A stretch of DNA of 64,000 nt from Caulobacter sp. (lineage in GTDB: Bacteria; Pseudomonadota; Alphaproteobacteria; Caulobacterales; Caulobacteraceae): positions 27,430 through 91,429 of the forward strand of contig JAIOXZ010000015.1 in assembly GCA_021741355.1 (NCBI GenBank), read 5' to 3'. The notes beneath the pieces are model-generated. The model was not told where the DNA came from. It worked only from the letters and a program-made list of their open reading frames with translations, and ran no database searches. How positions within the stretch are numbered: the first letter of the stretch is position 1; each line of letters opens with the position of its first letter. The translations under genes were made by a program, and so were the position numbers. This document shows positions 42,545 to 51,915 of the stretch, in pieces.

Positions 42545-43999
42545 GTGGGCGCCGCGCCGGATATCCTGACCGTCGAGCAGATGACGGCCGCCGATCAGGC
42601 TGCGATCGCCGCCGGGACGCCCGGCTCGGTCCTGATGGACCGGGCGGGCAGGGCGGTCGCCGACGCGATCCGCGCGCGCTACCAGCCCTGTCGCGTGGCG
42701 GTGCTGTGCGGACCCGGCAACAACGGCGGCGACGGCTATGTCGTCGCGCGGCAGCTGAAGCGGCGCGGCTGGTCGGTCTGGGTCGAGACCCTGGCCCCGC
42801 CCGCGACCGCTGACGCCCGCGCGGCCGCGGCGCGCTGGCGCGGCGAGACCCTGCCGCTGTCCGCCGCCGTCAGGTCCGCAGATCTGATCGTCGACGCGCT
42901 GTTCGGGGCCGGCCTGAGCCGCCCACTGGAAGGCGCCGCGCTGAGCCGGGCCCAGGCCTCGCACCGCACCGGCACACCGGTCGTGGCCATCGATGTGCCC
43001 AGCGGCCTGGATGGCGACAGCGGCAAGATCAAGGGCGAGACGGCGTTCAGGGCGGCCCTGACCGTCACCTTCCATCGCCGCAAGATCGGCCATGCCCTCG
43101 AACCGGGTCGTTCGGCCTGTGGAGAGATCGTCGTCGCCGACATCGGGCTGGGCGCGACGCCCTCTGCCCTCGTCGAGAACCGTCCGGACGTCTGGCTGCA
43201 GCACTTTCCGTGGCCCGGCGCGGCGTCGCACAAGCATGCCCGGGGGCGGCTGGCCGTGGTCAGCGGCGACGCCCTGAACACCGGGGCGGCGCGGCTGTCG
43301 GCGCGGGGAGGCTTGCGGATCGGCGCCGGCGTGGTGACCGTGCTCGCCTCGCCCGCCGCCGCCGCCGTGAACGCCGCCCATCTCGAAGCGATCATGGTCC
43401 GCCCGTTCGAGACCGAACAGGCCCTGACCGAGGCCGCGGACCGCGCCGACGCCGTGATCATCGGTCCGGCCGCCGGGGTCACGCCGGCTACGCGCGCGCA
43501 CCTGTTCGCTCTCGCCCGCACCGGCGCGGCGCTGGTGGTCGACGCCGATGCGCTGACCGTGTTCCGCGACAAGCCGTCGGACCTGTTCAGCGCACTGGAC
43601 CGCGACGACGTGCTGACGCCGCATGTGGGGGAGTTCGAGCGGCTGTTTCCGGGCCTGCTGAAGGCCGCCCCGCACAGGATCTCGGCTGTCCTCGAGGCCT
43701 CGCGGCTGGCCGGCGCCATCGTGCTGCTCAAGGGCGCCGACACCGTCATCGCCGCGCCGGACGGCCGGGCGGCGGTCTGTGTCGAGGACGCGCCCTGGCT
43801 GGCGACGGCCGGCAGTGGCGACGTGCTCGCCGGGTTCATCGGCGGCCTGGTCGCCCAGGGCATGGACAGCTTCGAGGCCGCCTGCGCCGGGGCCTGGATC
43901 CACGCCGCCTGTGCCCGCCGGTTCGGACCTGGCTTGATCGCCGAGGACCTGCCGGGGCTGGCGCCGGCGGTGCTGGCCGAGCTCTACGCCAGCCGGTAG
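42545..43999 (+). CDS. nnr: Bifunctional NAD(P)H-hydrate epimerase / ADP-dependent dehydratase
   Basis: A 484-residue metabolite repair enzyme. The N-terminal YjeF_N domain (about 1-210) has CGPGNNGGDGYVVARQL and DALFGAGLSRP, the epimerase part. The C-terminal ribokinase-like domain (about 220-484) has DADALTVF, TPHVGEFERLF and the ATP/ADP-site TAGSGDVLAGFIGG. Together they restore hydrated NADH/NADPH. The GTG start at 42545 follows GAAGGGAGACG. Its 3' end overlaps the convergent amidohydrolase by 16 bases. Confidence 0.95.
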   Translation: MGAAPDILTVEQMTAADQAAIAAGTPGSVLMDRAGRAVADAIRARYQPCRVAVLCGPGNNGGDGYVVARQLKRRGWSVWVETLAPPATADARAAAARWRGETLPLSAAVRSADLIVDALFGAGLSRPLEGAALSRAQASHRTGTPVVAIDVPSGLDGDSGKIKGETAFRAALTVTFHRRKIGHALEPGRSACGEIVVADIGLGATPSALVENRPDVWLQHFPWPGAASHKHARGRLAVVSGDALNTGAARLSARGGLRIGAGVVTVLASPAAAAVNAAHLEAIMVRPFETEQALTEAADRADAVIIGPAAGVTPATRAHLFALARTGAALVVDADALTVFRDKPSDLFSALDRDDVLTPHVGEFERLFPGLLKAAPHRISAVLEASRLAGAIVLLKGADTVIAAPDGRAAVCVEDAPWLATAGSGDVLAGFIGGLVAQGMDSFEAACAGAWIHAACARRFGPGLIAEDLPGLAPAVLAELYASR

Positions 44000-45015
44000 A
44001 CGCGCTTCGCGGTCCCCGAGAACAGGTCCGCCTTCTCCGCGTCTGACGCGCCCGCCGCGATCCGCTTGAAGGCGTTCCACAGCGTGGCGTAGTCGCAGCC
44101 CCAGCGGTCGACCGGGAAGTTGCTCTCGAACATGCAACGGTCGGCGCCGAAGAGTTCGATCGTGGTCTCCACGTAGGGCCGCCACAGGTCGGCCAGGACC
44201 TGCGAGGAGGGCCGCGCCTTGCCGTCCAGGCCCGGAAAGCCGGGGAACGGCATGGCCAGGCCGCCGACCTTGACCGTCACCTTCGGTGACTTCGCCAGCT
44301 CGCGCATATTGTCGCGCCACACGGCGAACCGCTCTTCCAGCCTGCCCGCGTAGGCGCCGATGCCCAGCGGCGTGCCGACATGGTCGAGGACGATGTCGGT
44401 GTCCGGGAAGGCGCGGGCCAGGTTGATCAACTCCGGCAGTTGCGGCTCCAGCATCCAGGCGTCGAACGACAGGCCCAAGGGCGCCAGCCGGGCGAAACCG
44501 GCCCGGAAGGTGGTCTCGCCAAGCAGGCCGCCCGGCGTATGGCTCATGGGGCCGAGCACATTGGGATCAGGGTCGCTGGCGTTGACGTGCCGGATGCCCT
44601 TGAACCGGCCGCCGCCGGCGCGGATCTCGGCCTCCAGCACCGCCGCCGCACCATCACCGAGCAGCAGGTCCGCATGGCCGACGATGCCGTCACAGGCGCG
44701 GAAGGGGCCGTAGAGCCCGCTGGCGCTCATCGCTGCCACGCCGTTCACGAACTCGACCTCGCCGACCGGCGCCATCGCCGGCGCGACCCCCGCCCGGTAA
44801 AAGGCCCCGCACTGGACATAGACCGTGGCGGTGACGTTGTGGCCGCTGCCCGCGTCCGCACGCAGCTCGTCCAGAAGATAGCGGGGCGTCAGCTGGATGA
44901 CGTCCTCGAACGGATGGGTCCCCTCGCGCCGGGGCGGCATGACCGGCCGGTCCCACAGGTGATGGTGCGGATCGACGATCGGCAGGGCGGGCTCAAGGAT
45001 CGGTTCGGCGGTCAT
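43984..45015 (-). CDS. Amidohydrolase family protein (TIM-barrel, metal-dependent)
   Basis: A 343-residue cytoplasmic amidohydrolase-2 family protein. The metal HxH is in IVDPHHHLWDRP, further ligands are in IRHVNAS, DIVLDHVGTP and the final Asp region MFESNFPVD. The group includes lactonases and decarboxylases; FESNFPVDRWG resembles the 2-pyrone or sugar lactone hydrolase clade. The substrate is unassigned. It overlaps nnr by 16 bases tail to tail. A family-1-like palindrome lies upstream. Confidence 0.88.
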   Translation of the reverse strand: MTAEPILEPALPIVDPHHHLWDRPVMPPRREGTHPFEDVIQLTPRYLLDELRADAGSGHNVTATVYVQCGAFYRAGVAPAMAPVGEVEFVNGVAAMSASGLYGPFRACDGIVGHADLLLGDGAAAVLEAEIRAGGGRFKGIRHVNASDPDPNVLGPMSHTPGGLLGETTFRAGFARLAPLGLSFDAWMLEPQLPELINLARAFPDTDIVLDHVGTPLGIGAYAGRLEERFAVWRDNMRELAKSPKVTVKVGGLAMPFPGFPGLDGKARPSSQVLADLWRPYVETTIELFGADRCMFESNFPVDRWGCDYATLWNAFKRIAAGASDAEKADLFSGTAKRVYRLA

Positions 45016-45043
45016 GGCGGCTTCCTCTTTGGGTCTTTAAACA

Positions 45044-45139
45044 CTGTCATCCCGGACGCCGCAGGCGAACCGGGACCCAGATCAGGGTTCAGCCGAATCT
45101 GGGTCCCGGCTCTTCGCTGCGCTCCGGCCGGGATGACAG
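45044..45139. repeat. Family-1-like palindrome
   Basis: CTGTCATCCCGGACGCCGCA at the left and GGCCGGGATGACAG at the right, with CGGGACCCAGAT pairing to ATCTGGGTCCCG. Very close to the copy at 24112-24211. Confidence 0.88.
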
Positions 45140-45191
45140 TTCATTGTGCGGTCGGCGCCTTTGATCGGCTCGAGTGAACCTGCGTAGCCCG

Positions 45192-47024
45192 TCAGGCCGG
45201 GAACAACCCCTGGACCACCGACTCAAGCACCACCAGCGGCATGCCGCCCTGGCGCAGGACGTCGTGGAAGGTCTTGAGGTCGAACGCCGCCCCGGCGCGG
45301 ACCTTCGCCTCCTCGCGCAGGCGGACCCATTCGGTGTGGCCGATCTTGTAGCTGCAGGCCTGGCCCGGCCAGATGCAGTAGCGGTCGATCTCCCGCTGCA
45401 CCCGCGGCCGGGGCATGCCGGTGGTCTCGACCATGTAGTCGGTGGCCTTGGCGCGGCTCCAGCGCTTGGCGTGCATGCCTGTGTCGACCACCAGCCGCAC
45501 CGCGCGGAACTGCAGCGACTGCAGGTAGCCGATCTCGCCGAGGGGATTGTTCTCGTAGGCGCCGAGTTCGAGCGCCAGCTGTTCGGCATAGAGGGCCCAG
45601 CCTTCGCCGTAGGCCGCGAAGCCGAGGCCGGCGCGGCGCAGGATCGAGGAGTCCTTGGCCTCCAGCGCGATGGCGCCCTCCCACTGATGGCCGGGCAGGG
45701 CCTCGTGATAGGTGAGGGTGGGCAGGGCGAACTTCGGCCACTCGGCCGTGTCCTTGAGGTTGATGTAGAATCGGCCCGGCCGCGACCCGTCCAGCGTCGG
45801 CGGGGTGGCGTAGCCGTTCGGCGCGCCGTCCTGGATGTCGGGCGGCACGCGCACGACCTCCACCGGTGATTTGGGCAGAGTCCTGAAGGCGCGCGGCATG
45901 CGGGCGCGCATGTCCTCGGTCTGGACGTTGAGCGCCGCGATCAGCTCGGCCCGGCCGGCGTCGGTGTTCGGATAGAGCTGGTCAGGCCGCTTCGACAGGG
46001 TGGTGAGCCGCTCGCCCACCGAACCGGTCGTCAGGCCCTGCGCCTTGAGCAGCACGTCCAGGCGCGCGGACAGGTCGGCGACCTGCTCAAGTCCCAGCCG
46101 GTGGACTTCGTCGGGGGACTTGCGCGTGGTCGTCTGGAAGGCCAGTGCGCCGGCGTAGAAGGCCTCACCGTCGGGGATCTTCCAGATGCCGGCGTCCCCC
46201 GTCGCGGTCGGCCGCAGAGCCTTGAGCGCCGCAATCTGGCGGTCGATCGCGGGATAGACGCGGCTGTCGACGATGGCGGCGGCGCGGGCGTTCCAGTCGC
46301 CGGCGATCCCGGCGGCGGTTGCGCGGCCGGCGAGCGACATCGCCAGCCCGCTCTGCATCCCGGCCGGCGCGCGAAGCTTCGTCAGCTGGGACAGGGTGGC
46401 GTCGAGCGCGAAGTCCGGCGCCAGCACGCCGCGCGCCGCGTCGGCTTGCAGACCGGCGGTGTTGGCGTCCAGCGCGGCCGGGAAGGCTTCGAGCCGCGCC
46501 AGATAGGCTTCCGCATCGGCGGCGGTCTTCACCGGGTGCTGGGAGTCGAGGAAGTCGGGCACGCTCTGGTAGACGCCGCTAAGCTGGCTGACGACGTAGG
46601 GGGAATAGGGCGCGTAGCTGAAGCCCGCCGCGCTTTCGCCGAAGGTGAACCGCTCGCCGCCTTCGGCGACCTGGGTGTAGGCATAGGCCACGACGTCCCG
46701 GTCGGTCTTGCCGGCGGGGGTGAGTTTGGCGGCGTCGATGCCGGACAGTCGCGTCAGGCGCGCGCGGCGGTCCGCGACCCAGTCCTTTCGGCCGCCCGAG
46801 GACACATCGGACAGCTTTGACCGCAGGCCTGCCTTGTCGCCGACGTCCAGGCCCAGGGCCGTGGCGAACTCCGGCGCGCCGTCGAGGTCCTCCTGGAAGA
46901 AGGCGTCCAGCAGCGCCCGCAGCTTTGCGTCCTCTGATCCCGGCGCGGGCTGGGCCCGACCCTCCGAGGCGGCGAGGACGGCGGCGAGCGCGACGCCGCC
47001 CTGCAGGAACTGACGACGAAGCAT
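45192..47024 (-). CDS. DUF885 family exported metallopeptidase-like protein
   Basis: A 610-residue protein with a twin-arginine-like signal (MLRRQFLQGG then AAVLAASEGRAQ), so it is probably exported folded by Tat. The DUF885 zinc motif HEALPGHQWE is present, with the downstream glutamate-containing GFAAYGEGWALYAEQLA typical of this family, and the Cys/Tyr-rich YCIWPGQACSYKIG near the end. DUF885 proteins are predicted zinc carboxypeptidases or aminopeptidases of the M3-like fold. GGAGGG precedes the ATG at 47024; the longer frame adds 33 residues. Confidence 0.9.
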   Translation of the reverse strand: MLRRQFLQGGVALAAVLAASEGRAQPAPGSEDAKLRALLDAFFQEDLDGAPEFATALGLDVGDKAGLRSKLSDVSSGGRKDWVADRRARLTRLSGIDAAKLTPAGKTDRDVVAYAYTQVAEGGERFTFGESAAGFSYAPYSPYVVSQLSGVYQSVPDFLDSQHPVKTAADAEAYLARLEAFPAALDANTAGLQADAARGVLAPDFALDATLSQLTKLRAPAGMQSGLAMSLAGRATAAGIAGDWNARAAAIVDSRVYPAIDRQIAALKALRPTATGDAGIWKIPDGEAFYAGALAFQTTTRKSPDEVHRLGLEQVADLSARLDVLLKAQGLTTGSVGERLTTLSKRPDQLYPNTDAGRAELIAALNVQTEDMRARMPRAFRTLPKSPVEVVRVPPDIQDGAPNGYATPPTLDGSRPGRFYINLKDTAEWPKFALPTLTYHEALPGHQWEGAIALEAKDSSILRRAGLGFAAYGEGWALYAEQLALELGAYENNPLGEIGYLQSLQFRAVRLVVDTGMHAKRWSRAKATDYMVETTGMPRPRVQREIDRYCIWPGQACSYKIGHTEWVRLREEAKVRAGAAFDLKTFHDVLRQGGMPLVVLESVVQGLFPA

Positions 47025-47200
47025 GGGCGGACCCTCCGGAAACAAGGGGGGCAGGTTATCGACCTCACGCCCGACTTCAAGCGCGCCGGCCCCGGCGTGA
47101 GGCGCGAGGGTCGAACAGATCAAAGCGGGCCTGCCCGGACCGGGCCAGACTGCCGGTCTGGCTTCGCCCGATCCGGGGACAGCCGACCGGCGGAGCGGCC

Positions 47201-47812
47201 ATGACCGAGCGAGTCGACGCGATCATCGAGAGCATCCGGGCGCTGGAGCAGGAGCTTGAGGAGGAGTTCGCGAAGGCGCAGGCCGGGCTGCGGTTCGGGC
47301 TGGAACACGGCCGGGCGCGGTTCGAGGCGGAGGTCATCCGCCGGCACCATGAGCTGAAGACCGGGTTGGCCCGCTATCTGGCGCGGTCGAACCCGCTGGT
47401 CGTGCTGACGGCGCCGGTGATCTATTCGATGATCGTGCCGTTCGTGATCCTCGACCTGTGGGTCTCGCTCTACCAGGCGATCTGTTTCCGGGTTTACCGC
47501 ATCCCCCAGGTCCGGCGCAGCCGGTACATTGTCTTCGACCGGTCGGGTCTGGCCTATCTGAACCTGATCGAGAAGTTCAACTGCGCCTACTGCTCCTACG
47601 GCAACGGGGTGGTCGCCTATGCCCGCGAGATCGCCGGCCGCACCGAGCAGTACTGGTGCCCGATCAAGCACGCCCGCCGGGTCCTGGGCGCCCACGACCG
47701 CTACCGGGGCTTCGCCGACTTCGGCGACGGCGACGGCTATGCCGAAGCGCTCAAAAAGGCCCGCGCCCGGGTGCAGGCCACGCCGGACGACGCGCCGGAC
47801 CCAAAGGCCTGA
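47201..47812 (+). CDS. Membrane protein with Cys-rich cytoplasmic domain, unknown function
   Basis: A 203-residue protein. The N-terminal 50 residues are a charged helix (EQELEEEFAKAQ), a hydrophobic segment near 67-92 (LTAPVIYSMIVPFVILDLWV) spans or anchors in the membrane, and the C-terminal part has CAYCSYGNG and YWCPIKHA, which look like metal or Fe-S ligands. The family is conserved in proteobacteria as far as I recall but uncharacterised. The ATG at 47201 follows CGGAGCGG. It precedes a tRNA gene. Confidence 0.7.
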   Translation: MTERVDAIIESIRALEQELEEEFAKAQAGLRFGLEHGRARFEAEVIRRHHELKTGLARYLARSNPLVVLTAPVIYSMIVPFVILDLWVSLYQAICFRVYRIPQVRRSRYIVFDRSGLAYLNLIEKFNCAYCSYGNGVVAYAREIAGRTEQYWCPIKHARRVLGAHDRYRGFADFGDGDGYAEALKKARARVQATPDDAPDPKA

Positions 47813-47872
47813 CCCCGTGCGTACGGGCTCTGGCGCCGTCAGGTCGCTTCCCTTATGGGATGCGGCGAACCT

Positions 47873-47957
47873 GCGGATGTGGCGGAACTGGTAGACGCAC
47901 TGGATTTAGGTTCCAGCGCCGCAAGGCGTGGAGGTTCGAGTCCTCTCATCCGCACCA
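47873..47957 (+). tRNA. tRNA-Leu (anticodon UAG)
   Basis: A complete class II tRNA. The acceptor GCGGATG pairs with CATCCGC, the anticodon stem CTGGA/TCCAG encloses TTTAGGT with anticodon TAG, a variable arm CGCCGCAAGGCG follows, and the T-loop GTTCGAGTC is present. ACCA is encoded at the 3' end. It reads CUA leucine codons. Confidence 0.96.
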
Positions 47958-47976
47958 CCCTTCGCCCTGCGGGCTT

Positions 47977-48046
47977 CGGGTGGCGAGCCACCCGGAACCG
48001 CATCCCGGGCGAAGGCGTGCCCTCCGAAGCCTCGGCGAAGGAGGGC
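47977..48046. repeat. Hairpins downstream of tRNA-Leu
   Basis: CGGGTGGCGAGCCACCCG (47977-47994) and GCCCTCC...GGAGGGC (about 48019-48043) are two GC-rich hairpins in the 247-base gap between the tRNA and tig. They may terminate the tRNA transcript. The remaining gap shows no clear motif. Confidence 0.45.
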
Positions 48047-48204
48047 GGCTCGAAAGCGTTGCAAACTCGCTCTTGGCCCTCAAACGCCCGCATGACATAA
48101 GGGCCACCGCTTTGCGCCGCCCTGATCCGGGCGGCGGATCCATTTCCACATCCGGCGGATGACAACGGCCCCGCGCCGCTCGTCCGGCTTCTTTGAGAAT
48201 GTCG

Positions 48205-49557
48205 ATGCAAATCGTTGAAAAGTCTGGCGAAGGCCTCAGCCGCGTTTACGGCGTCACTGTTCCGGCCGGCGAGCTCGCCGCGCGCCTGGAAGCCCGGATC
48301 GCCGAACTGGCCCCGCAGATGAACCTGAAGGGCTTCCGCAAGGGCAAGGTGCCCGCCGCCCATGTGCGCCGCGTGCACGGCAAGGCGCTGATGCAGGAAG
48401 TCGTCCAGGAAGCGCTCAACGAGACGACCCAGAAGGTCCTCGACGACAACAAGCTGCGGCCCGCCTCGCAGCCGGACCTGAAGCCCGAATCCGACATGAA
48501 CGCCGTGCTCGCCGGCGGCGCCGACCTGGCCTACGAACTGGCCGTCGAGCTGATGCCGGACTTCGAGCCGATCGACACCAGCAAGCTGAAGCTGAAGCGC
48601 CCGGTCTACGCCCCGACCGACAAGGAAGTGGACGAGGCCCTGGCCGATCTGGCCAAGCAGGCCGGCACGTTCGCGCCGCGCACGGGCAAGTCCGTCAAGG
48701 CCAAGGACGGCGACCAGGTGCTGATCGACTTCCTCGGCACGCTGGACGGCGTTCCGTTCGACGGCGGCAAGGGCGAAGGCTTCGAGCTGACCCTCGGCTC
48801 CAACCAGTTCATCCCGGGCTTCGAGGCCCAGCTGGTCGGCGCCAAGCCGGGCGATGATGTCACCGTCAAGGTGCAGTTCCCCGAGGGCTACCAGTCGCCG
48901 GATCTGGCCGGCAAGGACGCCGAGTTCGCCGTGAAGGTCCATGAGGTCCGCGCGCCCGTCGAGGCCGAGCCGGACGACGCCCTGGCCCAGCGCCTCGGCC
49001 TGTCGGACCTGGTCACCCTGCGCGAGACCCTGACCAAGAACCTGCAACAGGGCTACGACAACCAGTCGCGCTTCAAGCTGAAGCGCGCCCTGCTCGACGA
49101 GCTGGACAAGGGCCATGACTTCGCCCTGCCGCAGCGCATGGTCGACGCCGAGTTCGACGGCATCTGGCAACAGGTCGAGGGCGACAAGACCGCCGGCAAT
49201 CTGCCGCCGGAAGACGCCGGCAAGTCCGAGGACGAGCTGAGGGTCGAGTACCGCAAGATCGCCGAGCGCCGCGTGCGCCTGGGTCTGGTGCTGGCCGAGA
49301 TCGGCCGCAAGAACAACGTCCAGGTCACCGACCAGGAACTGGGCCAGGCGATGCAGCGCGAGGCCATGCAGTACGGCCAGCAGGCGCAGCAGGTGTTCGA
49401 GTTCTTCCGCACCAACCCCCAGGCCCAGGCCCAGCTCCGCGCGCCCCTCTATGAGGACAAGGTGGTCGAGCTGATCTTCAGCCAGGCGACCGTGACGGAC
49501 AAGAAGGTCTCCAAAAAGGAGATCGAGGCCGACGACGACCTGCCGGAAGGCTACTAG
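48205..49557 (+). CDS. tig: Trigger factor
   Basis: A 450-residue ribosome-bound chaperone. The ribosome-docking signature GFRKGKVP is at residues 43-50, an FKBP-type PPIase domain follows ([29 protein letters not shown]) and the C-terminal arm domain ends DDLPEGY. I chose the third possible start, ATG 48205 ([13 protein letters not shown]), which matches the Caulobacter opening as I recall it; 48199 is also possible. tig is near clpP/clpX as in most proteobacteria, with one secreted protein gene between. Confidence 0.95.
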   Translation: MQIVEKSGEGLSRVYGVTVPAGELAARLEARIAELAPQMNLKGFRKGKVPAAHVRRVHGKALMQEVVQEALNETTQKVLDDNKLRPASQPDLKPESDMNAVLAGGADLAYELAVELMPDFEPIDTSKLKLKRPVYAPTDKEVDEALADLAKQAGTFAPRTGKSVKAKDGDQVLIDFLGTLDGVPFDGGKGEGFELTLGSNQFIPGFEAQLVGAKPGDDVTVKVQFPEGYQSPDLAGKDAEFAVKVHEVRAPVEAEPDDALAQRLGLSDLVTLRETLTKNLQQGYDNQSRFKLKRALLDELDKGHDFALPQRMVDAEFDGIWQQVEGDKTAGNLPPEDAGKSEDELRVEYRKIAERRVRLGLVLAEIGRKNNVQVTDQELGQAMQREAMQYGQQAQQVFEFFRTNPQAQAQLRAPLYEDKVVELIFSQATVTDKKVSKKEIEADDDLPEGY

Positions 49558-49610
49558 TAACGTCGGTCGGCGTTCGGGCGCCGGCCGACAGGCTTGATTG
49601 AGGGGGCGTG

Positions 49611-50585
49611 ATGTCCAGATGGGTCGCCGCGGCGATGACGGGGCTGGTGCTGATGGCGCAGCCCGCGTGGGCGGCGCCGCGTGGGCCGGTCACGTCGCCT
49701 GAAGGCAATCCCGCCGGGCCGGGCGCGCCCGCGCCGGCCGCCGCTGCGCCCCAGCCGACGACCGTCGAGGGGCTGGTGATCACCGCCCGTCCGGCCGCTC
49801 CGCCGATCGATACCGTGTCGGCCTTCGTGGCCGAGGTGTCCGCGCCGACCGCGAACGGCCGCCTGGCCCGCTGGGACCGCAAGATCTGTCCTGGCGTGGT
49901 TGGCCTCAAGGCGCCCTACGGCCAGGCCCTGATCGACCGGATCGCCGCCGTCTCAGCCGCCGTCGGCCTGGAGACCGGCGCGCCGGGCTGCAGGCCCAAC
50001 ATGGTGATCGTCGCCACCGACGACTCCCAGACGCTGGCCAAATCGATAGTTGACCGCAACCCGGCGGCCTTTGCCCGCTGGGAGCGCGGCATGAGCCGCG
50101 GCGACAAGGCGCTGGGCGAGTTCGTCGAGACCCCGACGCCCGTGCGCTGGTGGCATGTCACGCGCACCAAGACGGCCGACGGGCAAAGCTACACCCAGGG
50201 TTCGGCCGTGCGCGTCCGGTCGGCCAGCCGCCTGCGCGCAACCACCCGCGATGACTTCGACCACGTGATCATCCTGATCGACGTCAAGCGCGTGGGTGTA
50301 ATCCGCTTCGAGGCCCTCGCTGACTACATCACCATGATCGGCCTGGCGCAGATCGAACCGGATGTGGACCTGACCGGCGTGCGGTCGGTCATCGGCCTGT
50401 TCGCCGACCGCGACAGCGGCGCCGAACCCGCCCGTGGCCTGACCGAATGGGATGCGGCCTACCTGCTCGGCCTCTACAGCGCCAACCGCGACGTCGTGCG
50501 CGGCAGCCGCCAGGAACGCGACATCGCCCGCCGCATGCTCCAGCAACTGGGCGCGCCGGTCAGCAGCACCGAACCGTCGGAGTAG
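49611..50585 (+). CDS. Exported protein of unknown function
   Basis: A 324-residue protein with a signal peptide (cleavage near AWAAPRG, residue 23), a Pro/Ala-rich segment, and the motif VEGLVITARPAAPP at residues 53-66, reminiscent of the linkers of Caulobacterales exported proteins. The remaining domain has cysteines in KICPGVVG and APGCRPN. VDLTGVRSVIGLFAD and a terminal helical part follow. No family with known function is recognised. It sits between tig and clpP. Confidence 0.78.
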   Translation: MSRWVAAAMTGLVLMAQPAWAAPRGPVTSPEGNPAGPGAPAPAAAAPQPTTVEGLVITARPAAPPIDTVSAFVAEVSAPTANGRLARWDRKICPGVVGLKAPYGQALIDRIAAVSAAVGLETGAPGCRPNMVIVATDDSQTLAKSIVDRNPAAFARWERGMSRGDKALGEFVETPTPVRWWHVTRTKTADGQSYTQGSAVRVRSASRLRATTRDDFDHVIILIDVKRVGVIRFEALADYITMIGLAQIEPDVDLTGVRSVIGLFADRDSGAEPARGLTEWDAAYLLGLYSANRDVVRGSRQERDIARRMLQQLGAPVSSTEPSE

Positions 50586-50720
50586 GGGCTCTCCTTCGGC
50601 CGCAAACCGCGACCCGGCCCCTAAGGCTCACTTGCATCATCTTAACCTCCGCCCGATATCCGGGGGGAGGCGATGGCGCGGCATGATTCGCGACGGGCCA
50701 GTACACAGAGAAAGGCGCCC

Positions 50721-51380
50721 ATGAGCGATTACTACCGTACCCTGTCGATGTCTGATCCGGTCCAGACCGCCATGAATCTCGTGCCGATGGTGGTCGAGCA
50801 GACCAGCCGCGGCGAGCGGGCGTACGACATCTTCTCGCGCCTGCTGAAGGAGCGGATCATCTTTCTGACCGGTCCGGTCGAGGATGGCATGTCCTCGCTG
50901 ATCTGCAGCCAGCTGCTCTTCCTGGAGTCGGAGAACCCCAAGAAGGAGATCAGCATGTACATCAACTCGCCCGGCGGCGTGGTGACCAGCGGTCTCGCGA
51001 TCTACGACACCATGCAGTACATCAAGAGCCCGGTGTCGACGGTCTGCATGGGCATGGCCGCCTCGATGGGCAGCCTGCTGCTCTGCGCCGGCGCCGCCGG
51101 CCAGCGCGTCGCCCTGCCGAACGCCCGCATCATGGTGCACCAGCCCTCCGGCGGCTTCCGCGGCCAGGCGTCCGACATCATGCGGCACGCCGAGGACATC
51201 ATCAAAACCAAGCAGCGCCTGAACGAGATCTACGTGAAGCACACCGGCCGCACCTACGAGGAGGTCGAGTCGACCCTCGACCGCGACCATTTCATGAGCT
51301 CGGAAGAAGCCAAGGCCTGGGGCATCGTCGACCACGTCTACGAGACCCGCGAGAGCGCCGAAACGGCCGCCGCGACTTAA
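50721..51380 (+). CDS. clpP: ATP-dependent Clp protease proteolytic subunit
   Basis: A 219-residue serine protease that forms the two-ring chamber of ClpXP. The catalytic triad is Ser115 (GMAASMGS), His140 (IMVHQPSGG) and Asp189 (LDRDHFMS). A short N-terminal propeptide-like stretch precedes [10 protein letters not shown] chose the ATG at 50721, preceded by AGAAAGG. In Caulobacter ClpXP degrades the cell-cycle regulator CtrA and is essential (known). A strong terminator follows directly. Confidence 0.98.
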   Translation: MSDYYRTLSMSDPVQTAMNLVPMVVEQTSRGERAYDIFSRLLKERIIFLTGPVEDGMSSLICSQLLFLESENPKKEISMYINSPGGVVTSGLAIYDTMQYIKSPVSTVCMGMAASMGSLLLCAGAAGQRVALPNARIMVHQPSGGFRGQASDIMRHAEDIIKTKQRLNEIYVKHTGRTYEEVESTLDRDHFMSSEEAKAWGIVDHVYETRESAETAAAT

Positions 51381-51400
51381 GGGTTCAGAGACCCGAACGG

Positions 51401-51429
51401 AAAAGGCCCGGCTCGCGCCGGGCCTTTTT
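51401..51429 (+). terminator. Rho-independent terminator of clpP
   Basis: AAGGCCCGGC and GCCGGGCCTT pair perfectly around TCGC, followed by TTTTT. The AAAA before the stem makes it usable from the opposite strand too, where the DUF559 gene ends. Confidence 0.92.
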
Positions 51430-51858
51430 CTATTCGGCCTGGCCCTCTTCTCCCTCCCCTTTATGGGGAGGGTGGCCGGACGAAGTCCGGACGGGTGGGG
51501 AAGTCGGCCGCCACTCCAGTACATCGGCGCCTAGCGAAAGCCGGATGTTGTGGATCACGCCATCCATGTTCTCGCGGACCTGCCAGTTCCAGAATCTCAG
51601 CACCTGAAAGCCCTGTCGTTTCAGCACAGCGTCGCGGACAGCGTCGTGTTCCTCCTGCGGTCCTTCGCCATGCTGAACGCCGTCCAGTTCGACGACGACC
51701 CGCCGGCTGAAGCAGACAAAGTCCAGATAGTAGCCACGGAATGGCGCCTGCCTGCGGAAGTGAAATCCCTCCGCCCGCATCAGCTTCAACCGCATCCAGA
51801 GGCGCACTTCCATCGGCGTCATGCTGGCGCGCAGGTCCCGAGCGCGTTTGGTGGACAT
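51430..51858 (-). CDS. DUF559 (Vsr-like endonuclease fold) protein
   Basis: A 142-residue protein. DLRASMTPMEVRLW at the N-terminus, FHFRRQAPFRGYYLDFVC, RVVVELDGVQH and FQVLRFWNWQVREN are the DUF559 pattern, whose Asp and Glu (LDF, ELDG) match the PD-(D/E)XK / Vsr-like nuclease core. The start at 51858 follows GGGTGGGGAAG, which is the end of a family-2 repeat arm. The last 20 or so codons (VRTSSGHPPHKGEGEEG) are the other arm. The gene therefore lives inside the repeat. DNA substrate unknown. Confidence 0.9.
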   Translation of the reverse strand: MSTKRARDLRASMTPMEVRLWMRLKLMRAEGFHFRRQAPFRGYYLDFVCFSRRVVVELDGVQHGEGPQEEHDAVRDAVLKRQGFQVLRFWNWQVRENMDGVIHNIRLSLGADVLEWRPTSPPVRTSSGHPPHKGEGEEGQAE

Positions 51859-51914
51859 CGCTTCCCCACCCTGGCCGCTTCGCGGCCTGTCCCTCCCCAT
51901 AAAGGGGAGGGGGG
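51451..51914. repeat. Family-2 palindrome carrying the DUF559 gene
   Basis: The left arm (51451-51500) reads TCCCTCCCCTTTATGGGGAG, a CCGGACGAAGTCCGG hairpin and GGGTGGGGAAG. The right arm (51862-51914) is its inverse: CTTCCCCACCC, a GGCCGCTTCGCGGCC hairpin and TCCCTCCCCATAAAGGGGAG. The arms enclose the DUF559 coding core, whereas copies at 10769 and 31670 have only about 10 bases between the arms. Confidence 0.88.
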
Positions 51915-51915
51915 A

